Shown here: piece after piece, positions 33,917-42,483 of the stretch
Numbering within the stretch: the first letter of the stretch is position 1
How the letters are laid out: each line of letters begins with the position of its first letter
Source: Gemmata palustris
GTDB taxonomy: Bacteria > Planctomycetota > Planctomycetia > Gemmatales > Gemmataceae
Reading direction: 5' to 3'
DNA length: 64,000 nucleotides
Assembly (NCBI RefSeq): GCF_017939745.1
Contig: NZ_JAGKQQ010000001.1
Coordinates: 248,001 to 312,000 of the forward strand
Notes under the pieces: generated by a model
Seen by the model: only the letters and a program-made list of their open reading frames with translations
Database searches by the model: none
Told to the model about the DNA's origin: nothing
Position numbers and translations under genes: made by a program

Positions 33917-34324
33917 TTACCGGAGAGCCGCGTAGCCGTACACCAGCGCGAAGAACAGGAACAACACGGTGAGCGTGTGGTATCCCACCGCCAACCACCA
34001 CACGGTGAGGTGCGGTTTCACATCGAAGACCGCTTGCAACATCAGTCGCACGCCCCAAAAGACCGCGCCATAAACACACACGGCTCGGCCCAATCGTGCC
34101 CCGGACGCGAGTTCGTCCGCACAGACGAGACTCATTAGCCCCAGCGCGACGATTCCCAGCACAACATACCCGCCGTAAGTCCAGTACATCTGGCGGTGTA
34201 GTGCGGGGAGCGAGGCGAGGTCGCGCTTCCAGTTCAGTTTGAACGGCACCAGCGACGATGCGATCAGCACGGACAACTGAGCTGCGCCCGCGATTCGGAT
34301 CAGGTCCGCAAGAGCGAGTTCCAT
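33917..34324 (-). CDS. Four-helix membrane protein paired with acyltransferase
   Basis: The 135-residue protein is mostly hydrophobic with about four predicted helices (AAQLSVLIASSLVPF, YWTYGGYVVLGIVALGLMSLV, YGAVFWGVRLMLQAVF, YHTLTVLFLFFALVYGY) and a conserved-looking loop PALHRQMYWTYGGY. I do not recognise the family. The ATG has GAGGG upstream and lies only 10 bp after the stop of the MBOAT-type acyltransferase gene, so the two are very probably co-transcribed. A role as partner in lipid or wax metabolism is inferred from context alone. Confidence 0.7.
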   Translation of the reverse strand: MELALADLIRIAGAAQLSVLIASSLVPFKLNWKRDLASLPALHRQMYWTYGGYVVLGIVALGLMSLVCADELASGARLGRAVCVYGAVFWGVRLMLQAVFDVKPHLTVWWLAVGYHTLTVLFLFFALVYGYAALR

Positions 34325-34334
34325 TGAAGTTCCC

Positions 34335-35153
34335 TCACGCAGCGCCAATGGCGTTGAGAAACGGCACGACCACACCGAGTACGAACGGCGGGTGGAACAG
34401 CCCGAACGCGGGGCCGATCACGACGCACGCCGTGAACAGGCGCCCGCGCCATCCGCGTCCCAATCCGAGCCGCTTGCCCGCTTCCGACTTCTCCGCGAGC
34501 AGCCCCAATCCCTGCACGACGAAGTACAGCGTCGGCCACCCGTAGCCGCCGCGAACGGGAACCGAGATCACCAGATCGTGAACGACCCCACTGAACAAAA
34601 ATCCGGCCGCGACGCCCGCTCGTGCCCCGAGGTGCGCCGCCAGCGGGCGGAACAGGAACCGGTGCGTGAGATCGCGGAACGCGGTGTTCCACCGCTTCCC
34701 CCAAAACTCGCTCACGCTCCCCGAGAGCACGGGCCACACCATCAGCGGTTTTGCGTTCACGCACGCTGTGCGCCAAGCACAACTCAGCACGTGAAACGCG
34801 CCGAAGTGCAAAACGAAGATCACTCCCACCATCCCGACCCATCCGCGTAGGAGCAGTAAGTCGGACGGGATGAGCGGCACCGCGCCCCAAAGTAGCGCGA
34901 TCCCGAGGCCGAGTTTCGCGAACGCGAAGCCCCATTCACCGACCCGCGGGCGTTGGTCGCGCGGGAGCGGGCGCGGGTCGAGGAACGCTTTCGCGTCCAA
35001 CCCGGGCCACGCGACGAGGTACGCGACGTGCCGCCACGCGGGGGCGTGCAGTGCTCGCCACCACGAAAGCAACTTGCACGCGACAAAGATGACCACCGCG
35101 ACCGCCCACATGACGATCCACGGCGGCCATGAATTGAGAGCGGCGAGCGACAT
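34335..35153 (-). CDS. MBOAT / wax-synthase-like acyltransferase
   Basis: The 272-residue polytopic membrane protein resembles the wax-synthase-type MBOAT domain. It has the segment VSEFWGKRWNTAFRDLTHRF (the conserved FWGRRWN region) and SGVVHDLVISVP, where the histidine is the presumed catalytic residue. Seven or more hydrophobic helices surround these. The family transfers acyl chains from acyl-CoA to alcohols or other acceptors. The substrate is unknown; wax esters or O-acylated envelope components are possible. GGAGGG lies just before the ATG. A four-helix protein is encoded directly downstream. Confidence 0.85.
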   Translation of the reverse strand: MSLAALNSWPPWIVMWAVAVVIFVACKLLSWWRALHAPAWRHVAYLVAWPGLDAKAFLDPRPLPRDQRPRVGEWGFAFAKLGLGIALLWGAVPLIPSDLLLLRGWVGMVGVIFVLHFGAFHVLSCAWRTACVNAKPLMVWPVLSGSVSEFWGKRWNTAFRDLTHRFLFRPLAAHLGARAGVAAGFLFSGVVHDLVISVPVRGGYGWPTLYFVVQGLGLLAEKSEAGKRLGLGRGWRGRLFTACVVIGPAFGLFHPPFVLGVVVPFLNAIGAA

Positions 35154-35490
35154 TGGTCCCTCCGTCTAAACAACCGCGAGGCAGTGGGAGTAAGCAACAG
35201 ATGTGGACCGCGATTCGATCTCGGCCGGTGGGGTGTTTACTGCGGTGCGAGTTCGGAACCCGGGACACACGCCTTCCGCAGTTGTCCCAGAAAGAACTTC
35301 ACGGTGAACGGTTGCCCGCTCTGCGAAAAGTTTCACCGTCACATTCGGACTTCCGGCCGCTAACTGTTCTACACTTGCTCAAATTCGGCATTTCCCAGGC
35401 GATTTTTCGCCCCGAACACCCGGCACGCGACTTGCAATCGGCGTTAATAAGCGACGCTGCGCTCCCCGAACTCACGCCACCCCCGCTGCC
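35154..35490. other. Intergenic region between divergent MBOAT and efflux adaptor genes
   Basis: No gene is supported. The region contains the sigma-54 promoter at 35421-35436. The divergent acyltransferase gene must also be transcribed from here, but no clear promoter for it was seen. Confidence 0.6.
35421..35436 (+). promoter_or_regulatory. Sigma-54 promoter of the RND efflux operon
   Basis: CGGCACGCGACTTGCA has GG at 35422-35423 and GC at 35434-35435, exactly ten bases apart, with the full GGCAC and TTGCA elements. The expected start of transcription is about 35447, 44 bp before the adaptor ATG. This is a near-consensus -24/-12 promoter. Confidence 0.75.
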
Positions 35491-36897
35491 ATGACACGCA
35501 CTCCCCCCCGTTTCCGCTGGTCCCGGCTCGCTCTCCTCGCTTTAGCCGTTGCGGGCGTCGCTGCAGGCGGGTGGTTCGCTGTGGCGCGCGGGAAACCGTT
35601 GTTCGAGGAAGCGCCGCACTCCGAGGAGTCGAAGTCCGCACCGCAAATCACGGCCGAGGTCGTCTCCCCCCGCTCGGGCGGGATCGATCGCATGTGCATC
35701 CAGCCGGGGACCGTCGAGCCGCTCGAGGCCGCGGACCTGTTCGCCAAGGTGTCCGGGTTCCTGGCCGAGCAAACGGTAGACATCGGCAGCGCGGTGAAGA
35801 AGGGCGACGTGCTCGCGCGGATCGCGGTACCCGAGTACCAGAAGCAGGTCGAGCGCGACCGGGCGCGCGTCAAGGCCGCGGGCGCGAAGGTGCAGCAGAT
35901 GGAGGCCCACGTAACGGCCGCCGAGTCCGAGGCGAAATCGGCCGAGGCGTCGGTCGCGCTGGCGAACGTGCTCGTGCGGGCCAAGAAAGCGTACCGCCAG
36001 TACCGCGAGAAGCAGCTCAACCGGTTCCGCGAACTGGCGGACCAAAAGGCCATCGAGCAGCGCGTGGTGGACGAGCAAGAGGACTACTACCTGTCGGCGT
36101 TCGAGGGCGAGAACGAGGCCAAGGAAGCGGTCCGTGCGGCCATCGAGCGGGTGGCGGCGGCAAAAGCCAAGATCGTTCAAGCGCGGGCGGACGTGGAACA
36201 GGCCAAGGCGGAAGTCGGGGTCGCCACGGCGGACCTGGAGCGGTCGCAAGTGTTCCTCGACTACGCGGTCATCACGTCCCCGTACACCGGGGTCGTCACG
36301 CGCCGCACGTACAACATCGGCGCCTTCATCAAGTCCGCGGACCAGGGCGCGACGCAGCCGCTCCTGGCGGTCGCGCGGACGGACGTGATGCGGGTGGTGG
36401 TGCAGGTGCCCGACCGGGACGTGCCCTACGTCAGCCTCGGTGACCCGGCCGTGTTCGAGGTCGCCTCCGACACGCGCGTAGTGTTTCCGACGCGCGGGAT
36501 CTCCCGGTTGGCGAAGTACCAAGATCCCTCGACGCGCATGATGCGGGTCGAGATGGACGTGGACAACCCGCCGACCGCGGGCCACCCGGACGGCGTCCTG
36601 TTCTCCGGCGCATACGGGCACGCCCGGCTCACGCTCCAAGCGGGGGCGCCGACCGCGGTGCGCGTCCCCACGGCCGCGGTCACCGGGCGCAGCGCGGGCA
36701 AGGGATCGGTCCGCGTGGTGCGCGGCGACCGCATCCAAACTGTTCCCGTCACTCTCGGCGCGGACAACGGCATCGAGATCGAAGTGCTCACCGGCCTGAC
36801 GGCCGACGACCGGGTCGTACTCCGTGTCAGTAACCCGGTGGACGACGGGTCCGTTGTGGCCGTGTCCGGCGCGAAGCAGGCCCCCGTCGGACACTAG
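35491..36897 (+). CDS. RND efflux periplasmic adaptor (membrane fusion protein)
   Basis: The 468-residue protein has an N-terminal membrane anchor (LALLALAVAGVAAGGWF). A beta-barrel/lipoyl start follows (GGIDRMCIQPGTVEPLEAAD, VDIGSAVKKGDVLARIAVPE), then a long alpha-helical hairpin at about residues 125-250 rich in Ala, Glu and Lys. The returning lipoyl half contains YAVITSPYTGVVTRRTYNIG, and the C-terminal beta parts include VPTAAVT and VLTGLTADDRVV. It should link the inner-membrane pump encoded downstream to an outer-membrane channel. The stand-alone protein closely resembles the adaptor half of the sigma fusion at 45605 in the GGxDR, VEPLxxAD and VDIGxxVKxG parts. The gene lies behind a sigma-54 promoter; a repeat-filled gap of 307 bp separates it from the pump gene. 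Confidence 0.95.
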   Translation: MTRTPPRFRWSRLALLALAVAGVAAGGWFAVARGKPLFEEAPHSEESKSAPQITAEVVSPRSGGIDRMCIQPGTVEPLEAADLFAKVSGFLAEQTVDIGSAVKKGDVLARIAVPEYQKQVERDRARVKAAGAKVQQMEAHVTAAESEAKSAEASVALANVLVRAKKAYRQYREKQLNRFRELADQKAIEQRVVDEQEDYYLSAFEGENEAKEAVRAAIERVAAAKAKIVQARADVEQAKAEVGVATADLERSQVFLDYAVITSPYTGVVTRRTYNIGAFIKSADQGATQPLLAVARTDVMRVVVQVPDRDVPYVSLGDPAVFEVASDTRVVFPTRGISRLAKYQDPSTRMMRVEMDVDNPPTAGHPDGVLFSGAYGHARLTLQAGAPTAVRVPTAAVTGRSAGKGSVRVVRGDRIQTVPVTLGADNGIEIEVLTGLTADDRVVLRVSNPVDDGSVVAVSGAKQAPVGH

Positions 36898-36930
36898 GAA
36901 CGAGGGCGGAAATCGCGGTGCCCCTCGACA

Positions 36931-37101
36931 AACGAGCCGCGACCGCAAGGGAGCGGGGGGCACAACGGACCCGCGTAGGCGTCATTCCGCACTCGGCAAA
37001 CGAGCCGCGACCGCAAGGGAGCGGGGGCACAACGGACCCCATGTAGAGGTGCAATTCCTCACGGGAGCCGCAGCCCGCTCCCTTGCGGTCGCGGCTCGTT
37101 T
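36931..37101. repeat. Three family A repeat copies between adaptor and pump genes
   Basis: Two direct copies of the GCGACCGCAAGGGAGCGGG core (36931-36960 and 36998-37027), each followed by CACAACGGACCC, are followed by an inverted copy (37074-37101). The second and third copies can pair as a large hairpin. This fills almost the whole 307-bp gap (36898-37204), in which I see no gene. Confidence 0.8.
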
Positions 37102-37204
37102 GCTGGGGGGTGCGGCTCGGTCCAATGTGACAACACTCTCCTGAGCACGATCGAATTCGCGTTGCGGCGCCCCGTTCACCTTGCTGCTTTCCGAGATCCG
37201 CTTC

Positions 37205-40200
37205 ATGAACCTGCTGATCCGCTTTTCCCTCGGCAACCCGCGCGCGATCACCGTTCTGATGCTGACCATCGCCATCGGCGGCGGGGCCGCACTCGGGAGC
37301 ATCCCGGCCGACATCCTCCCGGTGTACAAGTCGCCCGCGGTGCAGGTGCTCACGTTCTACGGCGGGATGTCCGCCACCAACGTGGAGGCCGACATCACCG
37401 CGCGCATGGAGCGCTGGGTGGGCCAGTCGGCCGGCACCCGGTACCAGGAGTCGCGCTCGATCATCGGCGCGAGCATCATCCGCAACTACTACTCCGACGA
37501 CACGGACCCGAGCGCCGCACTCACCCAGGTCAATTCGCTCTCCACAGCGGCCATCCCGAGTCTCCCACCCGGCACGCTCCCGCCCGTGATTTTGCCCTAC
37601 GATCCGACTTCCTCCACGCCCGTCGCGATCGTGGCGCTGAACAGCAAAACGCAGGGCGAATCGGTGCTGTTCGATACCGGCCGCTATCAGGTTCGGAGCA
37701 TGATTATGGCGTCCCCCGGTGCGAACGCCCCGGTCGTGTACGGCGGGAAGATCCGCACCGTGCTCGCGTACCTCAATCGAAACGAGCTCCAGGTCCGCGG
37801 GCTCTCGCCGCTCGACGTGATGGAGGCCCTCGACCGGTCCAACGTGTTCCTCCCGGCGGGCGGGGCCAAACTTGGTGGTGTGGACTACGCGCTCGACTCG
37901 AACTCGATGTACGACCTGATCGAGCGCATGGGCGATATGCCCATCAAGACCGGCAAAGACGGCACGATGGTGTTCCTGCGCGACGTGGCCACGCCCCGCG
38001 ACGCGAACCTGATTCAGACGAACGTCGTGCGCGTGGACGGGCGCCGGCAGGTGTACATCCCGGTGTACCGGCAGCAGGGGGCGAGCACGCTCGGCGTGGT
38101 GAACAATTTGCGGACCGAGCTGCCCGAAATGAAGGACCGGCTCACCACCCCGGACGTGGACCTGAAGCTGGTGATGGACCAGTCGGTGTACGTCAAGAGT
38201 TCCATCGAGAGCCTGCGGAACGAGGGCGTGCTGGGCGCGATCCTGTGCTCGCTCGTGATCCTGCTCTTCCTCGGCGAGTGGCGTATGACGGTGATCGCGG
38301 TCCTGACGGTCCCGATCGCCGTGCTCGGCGCGGTCGCGGCCCTCTTCGGCGCGTCGCAGACCATCAACGTGATGACGCTCGCGGGCCTCGCGCTCGCGAT
38401 CGGGCCGCTCGTGGACAACGCGATCGTGGTGCTGGAGAACACGCACCGCCACCTCGGGTTGGGCGCGCGGCCGCGGGAGGCCGCGTTCCTGGGGGCGAGC
38501 GAGGTCGCGATGCCGGCCCTGGCCGCGACGCTCTGCACGCTCCTGGTGCTGGCGCCGCTGGCCCTCATCCCCGGGCTGGGGGCGTTCCTCTTCAAGCCCA
38601 TGTTCCTGGCGGTCGCGTTCGCGATGCTGGTCGCGTACCTCGTGTCGCTCACGTTCGTCCCGGCGCGGTGCGCGGCGTGGATGCGGCACCACGCCCACGC
38701 AAACCCGATCGAAGCGCACGCGCCGGATTACAGCCACCGCAACGAGCACGAGGCCCCGGCCCCGCGCGGGCCGATCGGCGCGCTGTTCGAGAAATGGGAA
38801 TCGCTACTCGATTCGGTCTTCAAGGGGTACGCCCGACTACTCGGCGTGGTCCTGCGGGCGCGCGGACTAGTCATCGGCGGCTCGTTCGCGCTCCTGGCCG
38901 CGGTGGTGGTGCTGATCGGCCCGCACTTGCGGCGCGAGTTCTTCCCGGAAGTGGACGCGGGGGCGTTCGAGATCTACGTCCGGGCCAACTCGGGCACGCG
39001 GATCGAGGTGACCGAGGGGTACATCGAAGCGGTCGAGAAGTACGTGAAGGCGAGGGTCGGGGGCGACACCGAACTGGTCATCAGCGAGTTGGGGCTGACC
39101 GCCGACTGGTCGGCCGCGTTCACCCCGAACAGCGGGCCGATGGACGCGGTGGTGAAGGTGCAACTGACGTCCGAGCGCTCGAAGTCGGCGCAGGAGCACG
39201 TCGCGGTGCTGCGGGCGGGGTTCGCCACGGACCCGGAGTTCGAGCGCCTGCTGAAAGAGGCCTACGAGCGGAAGATCGCGGCGGAGGAACTGAAGCCGGG
39301 CGTCACGCCGTTCTCGCGCGGCAACCTGGAGTTCGCGTTCGACTCGGGCGGGATGATCCGGTCCGCGATGAACGAGGGCAAGTCCACGCCGATCAACGTG
39401 AAGGTGACGGGCAAGAACCTCCAGAAGAACCGCAAGGTGGCCGAGCAGATCCTGGACGAGGTGCGCGGGATCGACGGCGTGGTGGACGCGCGGATCATCC
39501 AGCGCCTGAACTACCCGCTTTACATGATCGAGGTGGACCGGATCAAGGCCGCGTCGCTGGGCCTCAACCAGATGGAGGTGATGAAGAACGTGGTGTCCGC
39601 GTTCAACTCCAGTATCCAGTTCAACAAGAAGAACTTCTGGATCGACCCGGTGAGCCACAACCAGTATTACGTCGGCGTCCAGTACCCGGAGGGCGACGTG
39701 ACCTCGCTGGAAACGCTGCTCCAGATCCCCATCACCAGCCCGGTCCAGCGCGAAGCGGTCCCCCTGGGCACCATTGCCGCGCTCAAACCGGCACAGGTGC
39801 CGTCCGAGATCGTCCACACCAGCCTCCAGCCCACCATCGACCTGACGATGGGCGTGTTCGGGCGCGACCTGGGCCACGTCGCGGAGGACGTGAGCCGGGT
39901 GGTCGCGAAGCACGGCAAGGCGCGCAAAGAGGGCGGGTGGACCCCGTTCGACCCGGACGCGAAGGACCAGAAGCCGATGGAGGGCGCGAAGGTGACCCTC
40001 AGCGGCGAGTACCAGAAGATGCAGACGACGTTCAAGTACCAGGCGATGGGCATGGTCGCGGCGATCGTGCTCATCTACTTCCTGCTGGTCGCGCTGTTCA
40101 AGTCGTACATCACGCCGCTGGTGGTACTCTCCGCGGTGCCCATTGGTGTCATCGGCGTCGTGCTGGTGCTCTTCTTCACGGGGACCGCGCTGAACATTCA

Positions 40201-40603
40201 GTCGCTGCTCGGGGTGATCTTCATGATCGGCATCGTGGTGTCGAACACGGTGCTCCTGACCGACTTCGCCACGAACCTGCAGAAGAGTGAGAACCTCGAC
40301 CCCACGGAGGCGATCAAGCGCGCCGGGGCGATCCGCGTGCGCCCGGTCGTGATGACGGCGCTGGCGACGTTCTTCGCGCTCATCCCGATGTCGCTCGGGC
40401 TGGAGCGCGGGAGCGAGGCGAACGTGCCGCTGGGCCGCGCCGTGCTCGGCGGCCTCGTGGCCGGGCTGCTCACGACGCTGTTCGTGGTGCCCTGTGTGTA
40501 CTCGCTGCTCGTCCCGAAGAAGCTGGGCGACGAGGACGAACCGCTCCCGGGCGACCCCGAACACGGCCCGACCGAAGTGATCGTTCACCCGCCCGAAGCG
40601 TAG
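37205..40603 (+). CDS. RND efflux pump (AcrB/CusA-like inner-membrane subunit)
   Basis: The 1132-residue protein has the complete RND layout: helix 1 (NPRAITVLMLTIAIGGGAALG), a large periplasmic loop, helices 2-6, a second loop and six more helices ending VPLGRAVLGGLVAGLLTTLF. The translocation helix 4 reads LAIGPLVDNAIVVLENTHRH, so only one of the two aspartates of AcrB is kept (DD becomes DN), as in several metal- or other-type RND pumps. It is driven by the proton gradient. Its substrate cannot be inferred. The length exceeds AcrB (1049) mainly through insertions in the second loop. ATG 37205 fits the family start (MNLLIRFSLGNPR); a TTG eight codons earlier is possible. Confidence 0.95.
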   Translation: MNLLIRFSLGNPRAITVLMLTIAIGGGAALGSIPADILPVYKSPAVQVLTFYGGMSATNVEADITARMERWVGQSAGTRYQESRSIIGASIIRNYYSDDTDPSAALTQVNSLSTAAIPSLPPGTLPPVILPYDPTSSTPVAIVALNSKTQGESVLFDTGRYQVRSMIMASPGANAPVVYGGKIRTVLAYLNRNELQVRGLSPLDVMEALDRSNVFLPAGGAKLGGVDYALDSNSMYDLIERMGDMPIKTGKDGTMVFLRDVATPRDANLIQTNVVRVDGRRQVYIPVYRQQGASTLGVVNNLRTELPEMKDRLTTPDVDLKLVMDQSVYVKSSIESLRNEGVLGAILCSLVILLFLGEWRMTVIAVLTVPIAVLGAVAALFGASQTINVMTLAGLALAIGPLVDNAIVVLENTHRHLGLGARPREAAFLGASEVAMPALAATLCTLLVLAPLALIPGLGAFLFKPMFLAVAFAMLVAYLVSLTFVPARCAAWMRHHAHANPIEAHAPDYSHRNEHEAPAPRGPIGALFEKWESLLDSVFKGYARLLGVVLRARGLVIGGSFALLAAVVVLIGPHLRREFFPEVDAGAFEIYVRANSGTRIEVTEGYIEAVEKYVKARVGGDTELVISELGLTADWSAAFTPNSGPMDAVVKVQLTSERSKSAQEHVAVLRAGFATDPEFERLLKEAYERKIAAEELKPGVTPFSRGNLEFAFDSGGMIRSAMNEGKSTPINVKVTGKNLQKNRKVAEQILDEVRGIDGVVDARIIQRLNYPLYMIEVDRIKAASLGLNQMEVMKNVVSAFNSSIQFNKKNFWIDPVSHNQYYVGVQYPEGDVTSLETLLQIPITSPVQREAVPLGTIAALKPAQVPSEIVHTSLQPTIDLTMGVFGRDLGHVAEDVSRVVAKHGKARKEGGWTPFDPDAKDQKPMEGAKVTLSGEYQKMQTTFKYQAMGMVAAIVLIYFLLVALFKSYITPLVVLSAVPIGVIGVVLVLFFTGTALNIQSLLGVIFMIGIVVSNTVLLTDFATNLQKSENLDPTEAIKRAGAIRVRPVVMTALATFFALIPMSLGLERGSEANVPLGRAVLGGLVAGLLTTLFVVPCVYSLLVPKKLGDEDEPLPGDPEHGPTEVIVHPPEA

Positions 40604-40620
40604 GGCGCCGGTCAGATCAG

Positions 40621-40705
40621 GCGAACGGCCGGCGTGAGCCGGCTGGTGAAAGCTCCGGGGTGGCCCCGGGTCCGTTCCACCAGCCGGCTCACGCCGGCCG
40701 TTCGC
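40621..40705. repeat. Perfect 27-bp inverted repeat (family B)
   Basis: Arms 40621-40647 and 40679-40705 are exact inverse complements, beginning GCGAACGGCCGGCGTGAGCC. An inner dyad CCGGGG/CCCCGG sits in the loop. It lies between the convergent pump and TolC genes. A related copy lies at 56430-56495. Confidence 0.8.
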
Positions 40706-40798
40706 CTTTGTTGCCTTAACTGTCATTCGTAGCGCAGGATGAGGGGCGCCAACAACAACGAGGTTCGCACTGCGAATGCACGTTACCAACTCTCAACC

Positions 40799-42445
40799 TC
40801 ACGGTTGCGGCGTGTTCCCGGTTGCAACGAAGAGCCGGAACTGGGCGACGTTGAACGCGACGACCGCGCGGAGCAGTTCCTGGCGCGATTCCAGCAGTTG
40901 CCGGAAGCTGTCGAGGATCTCGATCGGTCGCCCCTGTCCCTGCTTGATGCGCTCCATTTCGAGTTTGAAGCCCTCTTCCGCGATCACGAGGGCCGTTTCT
41001 GCGGTCTTGATCTGTGCGGACGCGGCGCGGGCGCTCGCGAGTGCCTCGGACACTTCTCGGCGAATCTGGTTGGTCATCAGGTCGTAGCCGGCGATCCGCG
41101 CGCCGAGGGCCGCGTCCGCGGTGCGCACCCGCGCGTGGTTGCCGAACCCGAGGTTTTGCACGCTCCACACCGCGAGCACGTCGAAATCCGAGCGCCCGCG
41201 AATGGGGCCGAAATCAGACACCGCCTGATTGCTCCCGCCGCCCATCCCGCCGTAACTGTAGCCGACCGAGAGTGTCGGCAACCACGGGCGCACGCGCTCC
41301 TGGCGCACGCGGGTCTGCGCCTCCGTGACCGCAGCGCCCCGCGCGAACACCTCGGGCCGCGCTTGCAGCGCGCCCGCGATCAGTGCTTCCTGATCCCCGT
41401 CCTCGGGAACCAGCCGGATCGGTTGCACGCTCCCGCCGGGCGTGCGGAGGCGCACGGACGGGTCGAGATTGAGCAACCGGCACAGGCGCGCCGACGCGAC
41501 CGCGACATCCTCCTCCGCGCGCCGCAGATCGCGCCGGAGCAGTTCGAGGTTCGTTTCGGCGCGCTTCGCATCCGACTGACGGTACTGACCCGCTTTCGCG
41601 TGAACCTCCGTCAAACGAGCGAGTTCGCCCAGGTCCGCTTCCCCGCGCCGGAGAATATCGACCCGGCTCTCGGCGCCCACGAGTTCCAGGTACCCGGCCG
41701 CAACGTCGAGGAGGATCGCGTTCTGGACCGCGTGCGATTCGGACCGGCTTACCGCCACCCGCTGGCGCGCGGCGAGTGGTTCGTAAACGGCATCGCCGAG
41801 GTGCGCGAACATCCGCACCCCGGGCACGACCGGCGGGCCGCCCGCGACCGCCCCCGCCCCGAACCCGAGGTAGAGGCTCTGGAGGTCCACCGTGCGGACC
41901 AGACCCGACGCCGAGAGGAACGCCCCGCGGTGCAAGCGAAGATTGGTACCGGCGCTCAGGTCCGGCAGCAGCAGCGACCGGGCCGCGAGCTGGTTCGCGA
42001 GTGCTTCGCGAACGACTTCCTGCGCCAGATTGATCGTCGGGTTCTCGACCCCGGCTAGACGCAATGCGACGCCGAGATCCAATGTGTTCTCGGGCTGCGG
42101 TTGCGGAGCCGGCGCGGGTGCGACCGGAGACGCGCCGGGTTGTTCAAATCGCGCGGTTTGAATGGGTTGTTTGGCGACGCGCGCGGTTGTTGCGGCGGCC
42201 GGGACGATCGCGCTCGGCCGGGCCGGGGACGCGGTCACCGAAACCGTTGCGCCCTCGGGTCGGGTTGCGGGTGCCGTTCGCGCCGCCGACGCACTCGGCA
42301 CACTCGGGGCCGGAACGCCCGGGTAGATCGCTCCGCGTTGGGCCGGTGGTTCCGGTAGCGGCGCGTCGATCGACCGACAACCGCCCGTCAGCGCGGCTCC
42401 CGCGCCGAGCGCGATCAGGCTCATTTTTAGGGGAATGCGAACCAT
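40799..42445 (-). CDS. TolC-family outer-membrane channel, lipoprotein type
   Basis: The 548-residue protein has a lipoprotein-type signal (LIALGAGAALTGGC, lipid-attachment cysteine in the lipobox). A Pro/Ala-rich linker of about 100 residues precedes the outer-membrane-factor domain. That domain is made of two structural repeats with long coiled-coil helices and contains LDLGVALRLAGVENPTINLA, GYLELVGAESRVDILRRGEA and RPIEILDSFRQLLESRQELL, the last being the conserved C-terminal helix of TolC-type proteins. It should form the exit duct of a tripartite pump with the adaptor and RND subunit encoded nearby. GGAGG precedes the ATG at 42445. It is 38 bp downstream of a second TolC-type gene. Confidence 0.92.
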   Translation of the reverse strand: MVRIPLKMSLIALGAGAALTGGCRSIDAPLPEPPAQRGAIYPGVPAPSVPSASAARTAPATRPEGATVSVTASPARPSAIVPAAATTARVAKQPIQTARFEQPGASPVAPAPAPQPQPENTLDLGVALRLAGVENPTINLAQEVVREALANQLAARSLLLPDLSAGTNLRLHRGAFLSASGLVRTVDLQSLYLGFGAGAVAGGPPVVPGVRMFAHLGDAVYEPLAARQRVAVSRSESHAVQNAILLDVAAGYLELVGAESRVDILRRGEADLGELARLTEVHAKAGQYRQSDAKRAETNLELLRRDLRRAEEDVAVASARLCRLLNLDPSVRLRTPGGSVQPIRLVPEDGDQEALIAGALQARPEVFARGAAVTEAQTRVRQERVRPWLPTLSVGYSYGGMGGGSNQAVSDFGPIRGRSDFDVLAVWSVQNLGFGNHARVRTADAALGARIAGYDLMTNQIRREVSEALASARAASAQIKTAETALVIAEEGFKLEMERIKQGQGRPIEILDSFRQLLESRQELLRAVVAFNVAQFRLFVATGNTPQP

Positions 42446-42483
42446 CACCGTCCTCCGCACAAGTGCTGCCTCTGCGCCCGCCG

